From DATBLE01 sp963837265 (GTDB lineage Bacteria > Actinomycetota > Thermoleophilia > Gaiellales > Gaiellaceae), in the NCBI GenBank assembly GCA_963837265.1, contig CAWIMQ010000008.1:1-64000 (forward strand): DNA of 64,000 nucleotides, given 5' to 3'. Below the pieces are notes generated by a model, which saw nothing but the letters and a program-made list of their open reading frames with translations, was not told the origin of the DNA and made no database searches. The stretch's first letter is position 1, and every line of letters begins with the position of its first letter. Below, in pieces: positions 33,814-41,771 of the stretch. A program made the translations under genes and the position numbers.

Positions 33814-35091
33814 CGCGTCCCAGGCGCGGCGGACGTCGTCCTCGGTCGTCCGCTCGCTGCCGACGGCGAGCCGAAGGACGTAGCGACCGTCCAGCCTCGT
33901 GTGCGAGACGAAGATCTCGCCACTCGCGTTCACCCGCTCGAGGATGGCCTCGTTCTCTTCGTCGGAGCCTTCGCGACGGAAGCAGACGACCGAGAACGGC
34001 CGCGGAGCGCACAGCTCCCAGCCCGGCTCTCCGCGCACCCAGCCCTCGAACAGCTCCGCGAGGCGGATCGCCTCGCGAATCCGCCGCTGGAGGCCCTCAC
34101 GGCCGTAGCAGCGGAGCACCGCCCACAGCTTCAGCGAGCGGAAGCGGCGGCCGAGCGCGGGACCGTACTCGCTGATGTTGAACGCATCCGCATCCGTCGT
34201 CCGCAGATACTCGGGAACGAGTGAGAACGCCGCGCGGAAGTCGTCCGGCCGGCTCGTCCAGACAAGCGAGCAGTCCATCGGCGTGAACATCCACTTGTGC
34301 GCGTTGACGACGAGCGAGTCGGCGCGCTCGACACCCGCGAAGGCCCAGCGCAGCTCGGGACAGACCATCGCCGAGCCCGCGTAGGCGGCGTCCACGTGGA
34401 GCCAGGCGCCCGCGGCGGCACAGCTGTCGGCGAGCGCGGCGACGGGATCGACCGAGGTCGTCGACGTGGTGCCGACGGTGGCGACGACCGCGGCGACGTC
34501 GCCGAGCTCGAGGCCATCCGGCCGCATCCGGAACTCGTCGTCGACCGGCGCCTTGCGCAGCTCCATTCCGAGCATGCGCGCGTCCTTCTCGACCGACGAG
34601 TGCGCGTGCTGTGAGCAGACGACGACGTTCCGACCGGTTGCCTGCCGGGCGGCGACGAGCGCCGCGAGCGTCGAGGTCGAGGCGGTGTCCTCGATGTGCC
34701 CGTGCCAGCCACGCGGGATGCCGATCAGCTGGGCGACCCAGTCGAGTACGGTCAGCTCGAGCTCGGTCGGCGCGGGCGCGGTGCGCCAGAGAATCGCGAC
34801 CGAGTTGAGCGTGGCGGCCAGGAGCTCGGCAAGGATGCCGGGCCCTGAGCCGGTGACGGCGAAGTAGGCGAAGAAGCGCGGGTGCTGCCAGTGCGTGACA
34901 CCCGGCAGCAGGATCTCGTCCAGGTCGCGCAGCACGTGCTCGAAGGGCTCGCCCCGCTCCGGCGGCGATTCCGGCAGCCTCGCGCGGATCTCCCCTGGCC
35001 CGACCTGCGCGAGCACGGGCAGCTCACCCACCCGCTCGAGGTAGTCGGCCGCCCAGTCGACCGCCCGGTGCCCGTCCTCTCGGAACGTCAC
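33796..35091 (-). CDS. PLP-dependent group II decarboxylase (aromatic-L-amino-acid type)
   Basis: A 431-residue pyridoxal-phosphate enzyme: W-Q-H-P-R-F-F-A-Y-F near the N-terminus, T-S-T-S-T-L-A-A-L (cofactor phosphate), H-V-D-A-A-Y-A-G-S and the Schiff-base Lys266 in V-N-A-H-K-W-M-F. This is the tryptophan/tyrosine/phenylalanine decarboxylase branch of the family; the exact substrate is not fixed by the sequence. GTG 35091 has GAAGGAG about 10 nt upstream. The open frame extends further upstream but that part overlaps palindromic repeats and is not typical of the family. Confidence 0.88.
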   Translation of the reverse strand: MTFREDGHRAVDWAADYLERVGELPVLAQVGPGEIRARLPESPPERGEPFEHVLRDLDEILLPGVTHWQHPRFFAYFAVTGSGPGILAELLAATLNSVAILWRTAPAPTELELTVLDWVAQLIGIPRGWHGHIEDTASTSTLAALVAARQATGRNVVVCSQHAHSSVEKDARMLGMELRKAPVDDEFRMRPDGLELGDVAAVVATVGTTSTTSVDPVAALADSCAAAGAWLHVDAAYAGSAMVCPELRWAFAGVERADSLVVNAHKWMFTPMDCSLVWTSRPDDFRAAFSLVPEYLRTTDADAFNISEYGPALGRRFRSLKLWAVLRCYGREGLQRRIREAIRLAELFEGWVRGEPGWELCAPRPFSVVCFRREGSDEENEAILERVNASGEIFVSHTRLDGRYVLRLAVGSERTTEDDVRRAWDALRDVR

Positions 35092-35119
35092 CTGCGGTGG
35101 TCTCCTTCGCCCGGTCCCA

Positions 35120-35130
35120 GGGACAGTCCC
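35120..35130. repeat. Short GGGACAGTCCC palindrome
   Basis: GGGACAGTCCC in the interval upstream of the decarboxylase gene, 166 bp from a longer member of the same family at 35286-35308. Confidence 0.5.
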
Positions 35131-35285
35131 CCGGACGTGGCCGGAGGAGCCGCGTCCATCGGTCCCGAGCGGCCCAGCCGAGCTGCATCCGCGAGCCGCG
35201 GCAGCCGTGGACAAGAGCTCACAGCTCTCGGAACGTCCAGGCACGGATGCTCGCAACGAAGCCGGATCGGGCCTGTGGACGGAAA

Positions 35286-35308
35286 GTTCCAGGGACTGTC
35301 CCTGGAAC
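35286..35308. repeat. GTTCCAGGGA palindrome (GGGACAG family)
   Basis: Perfect 10-bp arms GTTCCAGGGA/TCCCTGGAAC with loop CTG, about 20 bp past the polX stop codon. It may act as a terminator-like hairpin but has no T-run. A related element sits inside thiD. Confidence 0.75.
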
Positions 35309-35326
35309 ACGGCCAAAGGGGACCCG

Positions 35327-37024
35327 TCATCTCTTGACCTTCGACCACGGCCGCGTGTTCACGACCTGCTCCCTGGTCAGCCAGGCACGCCGCGCCTGGC
35401 CGATGCCCAGCGTCACGTAGCCGAGCGCCGCGACCGAGTGGGCGTCGGTCGTCACGGCGATCCGGACGCCGCCCTCACCGGCGAGCCGTGCGTCGGCGTC
35501 GCGGAGGTCGAGCCGGTCGGGCTGCGAGTTGATCTCCAGCACCGTCCCGGCTTCCACCGCCCTCCCGAACACCCGCTCGAGGTCGACGTCCATCGGCGCC
35601 CGCGTGTTGATCTTGCGGCCGGTCAGGTGACCGAGGCAGTCGACGTGTGGATTCTCGATCGCGGCCAGCAGCCGCTCGGTGGGCGACGTCGAGAACGCCG
35701 CGTGGATGGACGCGACCACCCAGTCCAGCCCGGCGAGCACGTCGTCGGCCACGTCGAGCGTCCCGTTCGCCCGGATGTTCACCTCGATCCCGTGCAGCAG
35801 CCGGAACGGCTTCAGCCGAGCGTTGAGCGCCGCCAGCTCCTCCGCCTGGGCCTCCAGCCGGCCCTCGCGAAGGTAATGCGAGTGGTCGGTGATCGCGAGG
35901 TACGAGTAGCCGCGGGCCTTCGCCGCAAGCGCCATCTCCTCCATCGAGCCCTTGCCGTCCGCCGACCAGGTCGTGTGCGAGTGGAGGTCGCCACGCAGAT
36001 CGCGCTCCTCGACGAGCGCCGGGAGCTCCTGCCGTCGCGCCGCCTCCAGCTCACCGGCGTCCTCGCGCAGCTCCGGCGGGATGAACTGGTAGCCGAGCCA
36101 CTCGTACAGCTCCTCCTCGGTGCCGAACGTGTGCACCTCGCCCGACTCCACCTCGGTGATCCCGTACTCGGAGATCTTGAGGCCGCGACGCTGCGCCTCC
36201 TCGCGCATCGCGACATTGTGGTTCTTCGAGCCGGTGAAGTGCTGGAGGAGGTTCCCGTAGCACTGGGGCGGCACGACGCGCAGGTCGAAGCGGAGGCCCT
36301 CGTGGGAGACGACCGTCGCCTTCGTGCCGCCCCTGGCCGCGACGTCCGCGACCCAGTCGAAGCCGGTGAACGCGTCGATCAGCGCCTTCGCGTCGGTGGC
36401 GGTGGCGATGATGTCGAGGTCGCGGAACGTCTCGCGACGGCGGCGGACGCTGCCCGCCTCCGACACCTGGTCGGCGGCCGCGTTCGCCCGGAGCGCCTCG
36501 ACCGCGGCGAGCACCGCGGGCAGGCCGTTTCCGAGCAGCGGCCGGGCAGGCGCCCGCGGCTTCGCGCGCTCCTTCAGAGCCTTGAGGACGTTCTCCTCGA
36601 CCTTGGGCCCGAGCCCGGTGAGCGTCCGCAGCCGCTCCCGCTCGGCGGCCGCGCGCAGCTCGGAGATGGTCGTCACGCCGAGCTCGAGCCAGATCCGCCG
36701 CGCCGTCTTCGGGCCGAGCCCGGGGAGGCGCATGAACGCGACGACGTCGGCGGGAATCCGCGCCCGGCGCCTCGTCAGCGCCTCGATCTCGCCCTTCTCG
36801 ACAATCTGGACGATCTTCTCCTCGATCGTCCTTCCGATCCCCTGGAGCTGCTTCGCGCGCCCGCCCAGCGCAAGCTGTGCGATCGAGCCGCCGGTCTCGG
36901 CGATCCGCTGCGCGGCCCGGCGGTACGCGAGCACCCGGAACGCCTGCTCACCCTCGAGCTCGAGCATGTCGGCGAGCAGCTCGAGCTGCTCGATCACCAC
37001 GCTGTTCTTCGGGAGCGCCGCCAC
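35327..37024 (-). CDS. polX: Bacterial PolX: DNA polymerase X with PHP 3'-5' exonuclease domain
   Basis: A 565-residue repair polymerase, the usual length. N-terminal helix-hairpin-helix region (I-A-Q-L-A-L-G-G-R-A-K, L-P-G-L-G-P-K-T-A-R-R), nucleotidyltransferase core G-S-V-R-R-R-R-E-T-F-R-D-L-D-I-I with the metal Asp pair, then the PHP phosphoesterase domain from about residue 340: D-L-H-S-H-T-T-W-S-A-D-G, I-T-D-H-S-H and T-T-D-A-H-S. Role: gap filling in base-excision or end repair. GTG 37024 starts 19 bp from the divergent glycosyltransferase. Confidence 0.92.
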   Translation of the reverse strand: MAALPKNSVVIEQLELLADMLELEGEQAFRVLAYRRAAQRIAETGGSIAQLALGGRAKQLQGIGRTIEEKIVQIVEKGEIEALTRRRARIPADVVAFMRLPGLGPKTARRIWLELGVTTISELRAAAERERLRTLTGLGPKVEENVLKALKERAKPRAPARPLLGNGLPAVLAAVEALRANAAADQVSEAGSVRRRRETFRDLDIIATATDAKALIDAFTGFDWVADVAARGGTKATVVSHEGLRFDLRVVPPQCYGNLLQHFTGSKNHNVAMREEAQRRGLKISEYGITEVESGEVHTFGTEEELYEWLGYQFIPPELREDAGELEAARRQELPALVEERDLRGDLHSHTTWSADGKGSMEEMALAAKARGYSYLAITDHSHYLREGRLEAQAEELAALNARLKPFRLLHGIEVNIRANGTLDVADDVLAGLDWVVASIHAAFSTSPTERLLAAIENPHVDCLGHLTGRKINTRAPMDVDLERVFGRAVEAGTVLEINSQPDRLDLRDADARLAGEGGVRIAVTTDAHSVAALGYVTLGIGQARRAWLTREQVVNTRPWSKVKR

Positions 37025-37043
37025 GACGGCGATGATAGGCGGC

Positions 37044-37766
37044 GTGCCCAGGGCGACCGTCTGCCTACCCACGTACAACGAGCGCGAGAACCTCGAGGAG
37101 ATGGTCGCAGCGCTCCTCGTGCGGCTCGGCCCGGACGACAGCGTCCTCGTGATCGACGACGCCTCTCCCGACGGCACCGGGCAGATCGCCGATCGGCTGG
37201 CGAGGCAACACGCCCGCGTGTCCGTGCTCCACCGTGACCGGAAGGACGGCCTCGGCCCCGCGTACATCGCCGGCTTCCATCATGCGCTCGCCGGCGGAGC
37301 GGAGCTGATCCTGGAGATGGACTGCGACTTCTCGCACGATCCGGACGACGTGCCGAGACTGATCGCCGCGACGGCCGAGGCAGACGTCGTGCTCGGTTCA
37401 CGCTACGTCCGGGGCGGACAGGTTCGGAACTGGGGCCTCGTCCGTCGCTTCGTCTCGCGAGCCGGCTCCCTCTACGCCCAGCTGCTGCTGCTCGCCCCGG
37501 TGCACGACCTGACCGGAGGCTTCAAGTGCTACCGGCGCGAGGTGCTGGAGTCGATCGATCTCGACGCCCTCTCGGCACGCGGGTACGCCTTCCAGATCGA
37601 GACCACCTACCGGGCGCTGCGGGCCGGGTTCCGCGCGGTCGAGATCCCGATCGTGTTCACCGACCGGGAGGTGGGCACCTCGAAGATGAGCAGGGCGATC
37701 GTGCTCGAGGCGATCTGGCGAGTGCCGTACCTCGGGGCCCTGGCCCTGCTCGGGCGGCTAGGCTGA
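37044..37766 (+). CDS. DPM1-like polyprenol-phosphate mannosyltransferase (GT2)
   Basis: A 240-residue GT2 enzyme: P-T-Y-N-E-R-E-N-L, D-D-A-S-P-D-G-T and the metal-binding D93-C-D95 (M-D-C-D-F-S-H-D-P), followed by G-S-R-Y-V-R-G-G and L-T-G-G-F-K-C-Y-R-R. There is no C-terminal membrane domain, as in the catalytic DPM1 subunit. It should load mannose onto polyprenyl phosphate for outer-surface glycosylation. GTG 37044; thioredoxin follows after 5 bp. Confidence 0.88.
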   Translation: MPRATVCLPTYNERENLEEMVAALLVRLGPDDSVLVIDDASPDGTGQIADRLARQHARVSVLHRDRKDGLGPAYIAGFHHALAGGAELILEMDCDFSHDPDDVPRLIAATAEADVVLGSRYVRGGQVRNWGLVRRFVSRAGSLYAQLLLLAPVHDLTGGFKCYRREVLESIDLDALSARGYAFQIETTYRALRAGFRAVEIPIVFTDREVGTSKMSRAIVLEAIWRVPYLGALALLGRLG

Positions 37767-37771
37767 GGCCG

Positions 37772-38089
37772 GTGGTCGAGGTCACGGACGCGAGCTTCGC
37801 CGACGAGGTGCTCGGCGCCGGCCGGCCGGTGGTGGTCGACTTCTGGGCGCCGTGGTGCGGTCCGTGCAAGGCCGTCGGCAAGGTCCTCGAGGAGCTCGAG
37901 GCCGAGCACGGCGACCGGGTCGGCTTCGTGACGCTGAACATCGACGAGCATCCGAGTGCCGCTGCCGAGTACGGCGTCCTGTCGCTTCCGACCGTGATCC
38001 TGTTCGAGGGCGGGAGCGCCCGGGAGACAGTGGTCGGGGCACGACCGCGGGGCTACTTCGAGAAGACGCTCGCTCCCTGGCTCGGCTAG
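37772..38089 (+). CDS. trxA: Thioredoxin
   Basis: A 105-residue thioredoxin with the active site W-C29-G-P-C32-K, V-V-D-F-W-A-P before it and the cis-Pro in L-S-L-P-T-V-I-L-F. Cytoplasmic disulfide reductant. GTG 37772, probably in one transcript with the mannosyltransferase. Its stop shares CTAG with the convergent ABC permease gene. Confidence 0.92.
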   Translation: MVEVTDASFADEVLGAGRPVVVDFWAPWCGPCKAVGKVLEELEAEHGDRVGFVTLNIDEHPSAAAEYGVLSLPTVILFEGGSARETVVGARPRGYFEKTLAPWLG

Positions 38090-39051
38090 AGCGGCGCGAC
38101 CTCCGTCCGCAGCTTCACACGAGGGTCGATCAGCACCTGGAGGAGATCGCCGATCAGATTCGCGATCACGATCACGATCGACGAGACGATCACGACGCCG
38201 ACGACCACCGGCAGGTCGTCGCGGACGAGCGCGTCCCGCAGCGCCCGCCCCAGGCCCGGCAGGCCGAAGGCGGTCTCGACGAAGAGCGCCGTGGGCAGCG
38301 CGACCCGGCTGATGTCCATCGCCACCATCGGCACCACCGAGATGAGCGCGTTCGGGAGGACGTGCCGCCGGAGCACGCGCCACTCGCTCATCCCCTTCGC
38401 ACGGGCGAGCCGGACGTAGTCCTCCGACAGCGCCTCGGTCACGTTCGCGCGGATCATCCGCACGTAGAGGGCGGCGAAGACGAGCGCGAAGGTGAACCAC
38501 GGCATCACCATGTGGGTGAACCACTGCGTCAGCCCGCTGCACGATCCCGATCCGCCGTACAGGTTGCAGTAGCCGCTGATCGGCAGGAGGTGGAGCTGGA
38601 AGCCGACCAGGTACGAGAGGATCAGTCCCAGCCAGAGGGGATGGGCCGACATGCCGGCGAGGACGACCACCGTCGCCGTGTGGTCGAGCTTCGATCTCGG
38701 CCGCACCGCCGAGAACACGCCCAGCGGCAGCGCGATCATCAGCCAGACCAGCGCTCCGCCGATCGTCAGCGCGATCGTCACCGGAGCAGCCTGGCGCAGG
38801 ATGCTGCTCACGGGCCGCCGGGTGGCGGTCGAGCGGCCCAGCGACCCGCCGACGACGCCGCGCAGCCAGTGCGCGTACTGCGACGGCATCGACCCCTTGG
38901 CCAGTTGCGCCGTTCGGGCGTCGTACCGCGGGTCGTGCGGGTCCACGATCGTCTGCCGCGGGACGATGTAGAAGATCACGAAGGTGATCAGCGAGAGGAT
39001 GAGGCAGAGCACGATCGCCCACGTCCCGCGCCGAGCTGTGTAGACGAGCAC
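38086..39051 (-). CDS. DppB/OppB-type ABC transporter permease
   Basis: A 321-residue inner-membrane permease with about six helices and the EAA loop E-D-Y-V-R-L-A-R-A-K-G-M-S-E-W-R-V-L-R-R-H. The opening (V-Y-T-A-R-R-G...F-I-V-P-R/Y-I-V-P) is that of peptide/nickel-type permeases. The partner permease, ATPases and binding protein are absent. GTG 39051 lies 2 bp after the thiL stop, so it is co-transcribed with thiD-thiL; a link to thiamine precursor uptake is only an inference from position. Confidence 0.82.
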   Translation of the reverse strand: MLVYTARRGTWAIVLCLILSLITFVIFYIVPRQTIVDPHDPRYDARTAQLAKGSMPSQYAHWLRGVVGGSLGRSTATRRPVSSILRQAAPVTIALTIGGALVWLMIALPLGVFSAVRPRSKLDHTATVVVLAGMSAHPLWLGLILSYLVGFQLHLLPISGYCNLYGGSGSCSGLTQWFTHMVMPWFTFALVFAALYVRMIRANVTEALSEDYVRLARAKGMSEWRVLRRHVLPNALISVVPMVAMDISRVALPTALFVETAFGLPGLGRALRDALVRDDLPVVVGVVIVSSIVIVIANLIGDLLQVLIDPRVKLRTEVAPL

Positions 39052-39053
39052 GC

Positions 39054-39878
39054 CTAGACCTTCGCCCGGAAGTGGTCGAAGCCGCCGAGGTCGACCCGCT
39101 CGCCGCGCAGCCGGAGCTCCACGCCCTCCCCCGGCTCACACCGGCCGATCTCGTGGAAGCCGCCCGCCTCCGGGACTGCGGCGAGCAGCTCGTAGTCCTC
39201 GCCGAACGCGAGATCCTCGACCGTCGCGCCCTCGGCCCGCGGGACCCGTTCGAGCTCGACGACGAGCCGGCAGCCCGACCGGGCCGCGACGTGGCCGGCA
39301 TCCCGGGCGAGCCCGTCGGAGAGGTCGAGCAGGGCGTGGGCGGTGCGCGCCAGCGCCCGCCCCTCCTCGAGCCGAAGCGGCGGGCGCGCGTAGCGCCGGT
39401 CCCGGAACGCCGCACCGGCCGCTCCGAGCGGGCCGGTGACCACGAGCACGTCGCCCGCCCGCGCGCCTGCACGGCCGGGAACGCGCTCCGACCGGCCGAG
39501 AGCGGTCACGCTCAGCATCAGCCGGTCCGCGGCAGAGGTGTCGCCGCCGATCACGGGCACGCCTGCCTCGGCCAGGCCCTCATACAGCTCCACTACGTCG
39601 GCGACCGCCGTGTCGGATCGCGCCGCGAGCGTGACCACGATGCCCTCCGGCTCGGCGCCACAGGCGGCCAGGTCGCTGAGGTTGACCGCCGCCGCCCGGA
39701 ATCCGAGCTCCCGCCACGAGATCCAGTCCAGCCGGAAGTGCACACCCTCGACGAGCGCATCCTGGGTGACGACCCGCCCGCCGGGCAGCTCGGCCGCGTC
39801 GTTCTCGATCCGCACGGCCAGGCCGCGGTGCTCGAGCTCCTCGAGCAGGCCGAGCTCGCCGACATCCGCGAGGCTCAC
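39054..39878 (-). CDS. thiL: Thiamine-monophosphate kinase
   Basis: Phosphorylates thiamine monophosphate to thiamine diphosphate. The 274-residue product has I-E-N-D-A-A-E (family G-D-D-A-A), V-T-Q-D-A-L-V-E-G-V-H-F, N-L-S-D-L-A-A-C-G-A, I-G-G-D-T and L-L-D-L-S-D-G-L-A-R-D, all metal/ATP-binding segments. Slightly short of the ~300 residues common in the family. GTG 39878 overlaps the thiD stop (GTGA). Confidence 0.9.
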   Translation of the reverse strand: MSLADVGELGLLEELEHRGLAVRIENDAAELPGGRVVTQDALVEGVHFRLDWISWRELGFRAAAVNLSDLAACGAEPEGIVVTLAARSDTAVADVVELYEGLAEAGVPVIGGDTSAADRLMLSVTALGRSERVPGRAGARAGDVLVVTGPLGAAGAAFRDRRYARPPLRLEEGRALARTAHALLDLSDGLARDAGHVAARSGCRLVVELERVPRAEGATVEDLAFGEDYELLAAVPEAGGFHEIGRCEPGEGVELRLRGERVDLGGFDHFRAKV

Positions 39879-40660
39879 CGGATCCCGAGGACGTCGACAG
39901 GGCCCTCCCCTGCTCCGATCTCCGCGAGCCCGTTCGCGACCGCGCGCGAGGCCGCCCGGGCCGCACCGCGGGCGGCCTCCTCCAGCCCGAGTCCCCGCGC
40001 GAGCAGCGCGGCCAGCGTGGCCGAGTGCGTGCAACCGGCGCCGTGCGTGGCCGCGACGTCGTGCCGCTCGACCGGGATCTCGACGTGCCTGCGCCCGTCG
40101 AAGAGGTGGTCGGCCGATCGCTCGGCGTGACCCCCGGTCACGACCACGGCTGGAGCCCCGAGGTCGTGGAGGCGCTCGGCCAGCTCCTCCGGGGACAGGG
40201 ACAAGCCTGTCCCCGAGATCGCCTCGGCCTCGGGGAGGTTGGGGGTGACGACGGTCGCCAGCGGAAACAACCGACCGACGAGAGCGGTGACGGCGTCGTC
40301 CCGAAGCAGCCGAGCACCCGAGCTCGCCACCATCACCGGATCGACGACGAGCGGCACGGGATGCTCGGCGAGGAATCCGGCGACCGTCTCGATGACCGGC
40401 GCCGAGAAGAGCATCCCGGTCTTCGCCGCGTCGACCCCGATGTCCGAGAAGACCGCCTCGAGCTGCGCCTGCACGAGCCCCGTGGGGACCTCGAGCACGT
40501 CCGTCACCCCGACCGTGTTCTGGGCGGTCAGAGCGACGATCGCGCTCGAGCCGTAGCAGCCCGCGGCCGCGAATGCCTTCAGGTCCGCCTGGATCCCTGC
40601 TCCGCCGCCCGAGTCCGAGCCGGCGATCGTCAGGCAACGCGGAACTGGCGCGGGTCGCAT
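39875..40660 (-). CDS. thiD: Hydroxymethylpyrimidine/phosphomethylpyrimidine kinase
   Basis: Two-step kinase of the thiamine pyrimidine branch, 261 residues: I-A-G-S-D-S-G-G-G-A-G-I-Q-A-D-L-K, A-K-T-G-M-L, V-T-P-N-L-P-E-A and the anion hole G-A-G-C-T. In the middle G-T-G-L-S-L-S-P-E-E is encoded by a palindrome (40191-40214) that replaces the usual loop after E-A-x-x-L/I-x-G. It heads a thiD-thiL-permease operon. Confidence 0.92.
   Translation of the reverse strand: MRPAPVPRCLTIAGSDSGGGAGIQADLKAFAAAGCYGSSAIVALTAQNTVGVTDVLEVPTGLVQAQLEAVFSDIGVDAAKTGMLFSAPVIETVAGFLAEHPVPLVVDPVMVASSGARLLRDDAVTALVGRLFPLATVVTPNLPEAEAISGTGLSLSPEELAERLHDLGAPAVVVTGGHAERSADHLFDGRRHVEIPVERHDVAATHGAGCTHSATLAALLARGLGLEEAARGAARAASRAVANGLAEIGAGEGPVDVLGIR
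40191..40214. repeat. In-frame palindrome inside thiD (GGGACAG family)
   Basis: Arms GGGGACAG (40191-40198) and CTGTCCCC (40207-40214) with an 8-base spacer. Translated in frame as G-T-G-L-S-L-S-P. Related in sequence to the intergenic palindromes at 35120 and 35286. Confidence 0.7.
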
Positions 40661-40707
40661 TGTCGTCTAGCATCGTCTCACGGCCACCGCACTCCGTGGA
40701 GGATTCG

Positions 40708-41004
40708 ATGGGAACCCCGTACACGCACACGACCTGGCAGGTGAAGCCCGGTTACGAGGACGAGTTCGTCGAGCGCTGGCTCGAATGGGTCACGTGGAGC
40801 CACCGGCAGGGCCTCCGGGCGCAGGCCCGACTGTTGCGCGACGTCGAGAGCCCGTCGACGTTCGTCAGCTTCGGGCCCTGGGAGACGATCGGTGCCGTCC
40901 GCACCTGGCGCGGCGAAGCCGGCTACCACGAGCGCGTCGCCCGCCTGCAAGAGCTCGTCGTCCACTTCGAGCCGCGCACCCTCGAGCAGGTCGCCGAGAG
41001 CTAG
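40708..41004 (+). CDS. Antibiotic biosynthesis monooxygenase-like (ABM fold) protein
   Basis: A 98-residue protein with the dimeric ferredoxin-like ABM pattern: T-T-W-Q-V-K-P-G-Y-E-D-E-F-V-E-R-W, a Q-A-R-L-L-R-D strand, F-V-S-F-G-P-W-E and E-P-R-T-L-E-Q-V. Typical members monitor or oxidise small aromatic or haem-like molecules, but the substrate is unknown. ATG 40708 has GGAGG 5 nt upstream. A hairpin overlaps its stop codon. Confidence 0.78.
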   Translation: MGTPYTHTTWQVKPGYEDEFVERWLEWVTWSHRQGLRAQARLLRDVESPSTFVSFGPWETIGAVRTWRGEAGYHERVARLQELVVHFEPRTLEQVAES

Positions 41005-41026
41005 CCGTCGCCTGCGGCGACGGCTA
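41002..41026 (+). terminator. Hairpin overlapping the ABM-gene stop codon
   Basis: Arms TAGCCGTCGC/GCGACGGCTA (41002-41011, 41017-41026) with a 5-base loop; the first three bases are the stop codon. It is strong but followed by a purine-rich tract, not T residues, so factor-independent termination is only a possibility. Confidence 0.45.
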
Positions 41027-41027
41027 A

Positions 41028-41090
41028 GAGGAGAAGGCCGCAGAGGAGGCCGCGGAGGAGGCCGCGGAGGAGGAGGCGGAGGAGGCCAGG
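41028..41090 (+). repeat. GAGGAGGCCGCG-type tandem repeat
   Basis: Purine-rich repeat of a roughly 12-bp unit, about four to five copies with variation. It is open in frame with the methyltransferase downstream and would encode E-E-A-A repeats, but no start codon precedes it. It could be a decayed N-terminal coil or a slippage-prone spacer. Confidence 0.7.
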
Positions 41091-41105
41091 CGCTACGCTC
41101 GTCCT

Positions 41106-41771
41106 GTGGGTGCCCGCTACGACGGACTCGCCGAGTGGTACGACGAGAACCTCGCCGGCTTCACGCTCGCGGCGACCGACGTGCTCGAGCGGCTGCTCGG
41201 CACCGGCCCGGGCTCCTGCCTCGACCTCTGCTGCGGAACGGGCCTGCACCTCGCCACCCTGACGGGGCTGGGGTGGACCGTGACCGGTGTCGACCTCTCG
41301 GCCGACCAGCTCCGGCTCGCCCGTGCGCGGGCGGGTGACAGCGTCGAGCTCGTCCGGGCCGACGCAACCGCCTTGCCGTTCGAGGACGGACGGTTCGACG
41401 GAGTCGTCTCGATGTTCACGCACACCGACGTCGACGACTTCGCAGCGGTGATCGCCGAGGCGCGCCGCACGCTGCGGCCGGGTGGCGCGCTCGTCTACGC
41501 GGGCCTTCACCCCTGCTTCGTCGGGCCGCACTCGCGCTTCGCCGGGGCGGAGGGCGTTCCGTTGCTGCACCCCGGCTACCGCGAAGCACGCCGCTACGAC
41601 GACGCGCCCGGGATCGCGCCGGACGGGCTCCGCGCCCGCGTCGGTACCGTGCACCTGCCGCTCGAGACCTTGGTCGGCGCCTTCCTCGATGCCGGCCTCG
41701 CCCTCGACCGGTTCGAGGAGCACGGCGAGGGCGACTACCCGCCGCGCGTCGCCCTGCGGGCGCACCGGTGA
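41106..41771 (+). CDS. Class I SAM-dependent methyltransferase
   Basis: A 221-residue protein with motif I L-D-L-C-C-G-T-G-L-H (residues 39-48), motif II acidic residue in V-T-G-V-D-L-S and V-R-A-D-A-T-A-L-P-F, in the UbiE/Methyltransf_11 style. Substrate unknown. GTG 41106 is the start. The stop overlaps the GTG of the helicase gene. Confidence 0.82.
   Translation: MGARYDGLAEWYDENLAGFTLAATDVLERLLGTGPGSCLDLCCGTGLHLATLTGLGWTVTGVDLSADQLRLARARAGDSVELVRADATALPFEDGRFDGVVSMFTHTDVDDFAAVIAEARRTLRPGGALVYAGLHPCFVGPHSRFAGAEGVPLLHPGYREARRYDDAPGIAPDGLRARVGTVHLPLETLVGAFLDAGLALDRFEEHGEGDYPPRVALRAHR

Noticed and set aside
35207..37237. Long open frame on the plus strand opposite polX
   Set aside because: Arg/Pro/Ala/Gly-rich composition without motifs; PolX on the other strand explains the region fully. 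Same reasoning for the frames opposite kdpB (45776-47971), ligD (55568-57955) and the subtilase (14875-17220).
41001..41765. Minus-strand frame opposite the methyltransferase
   Set aside because: Composition typical of a shadow frame; the methyltransferase motifs on the plus strand are clear.
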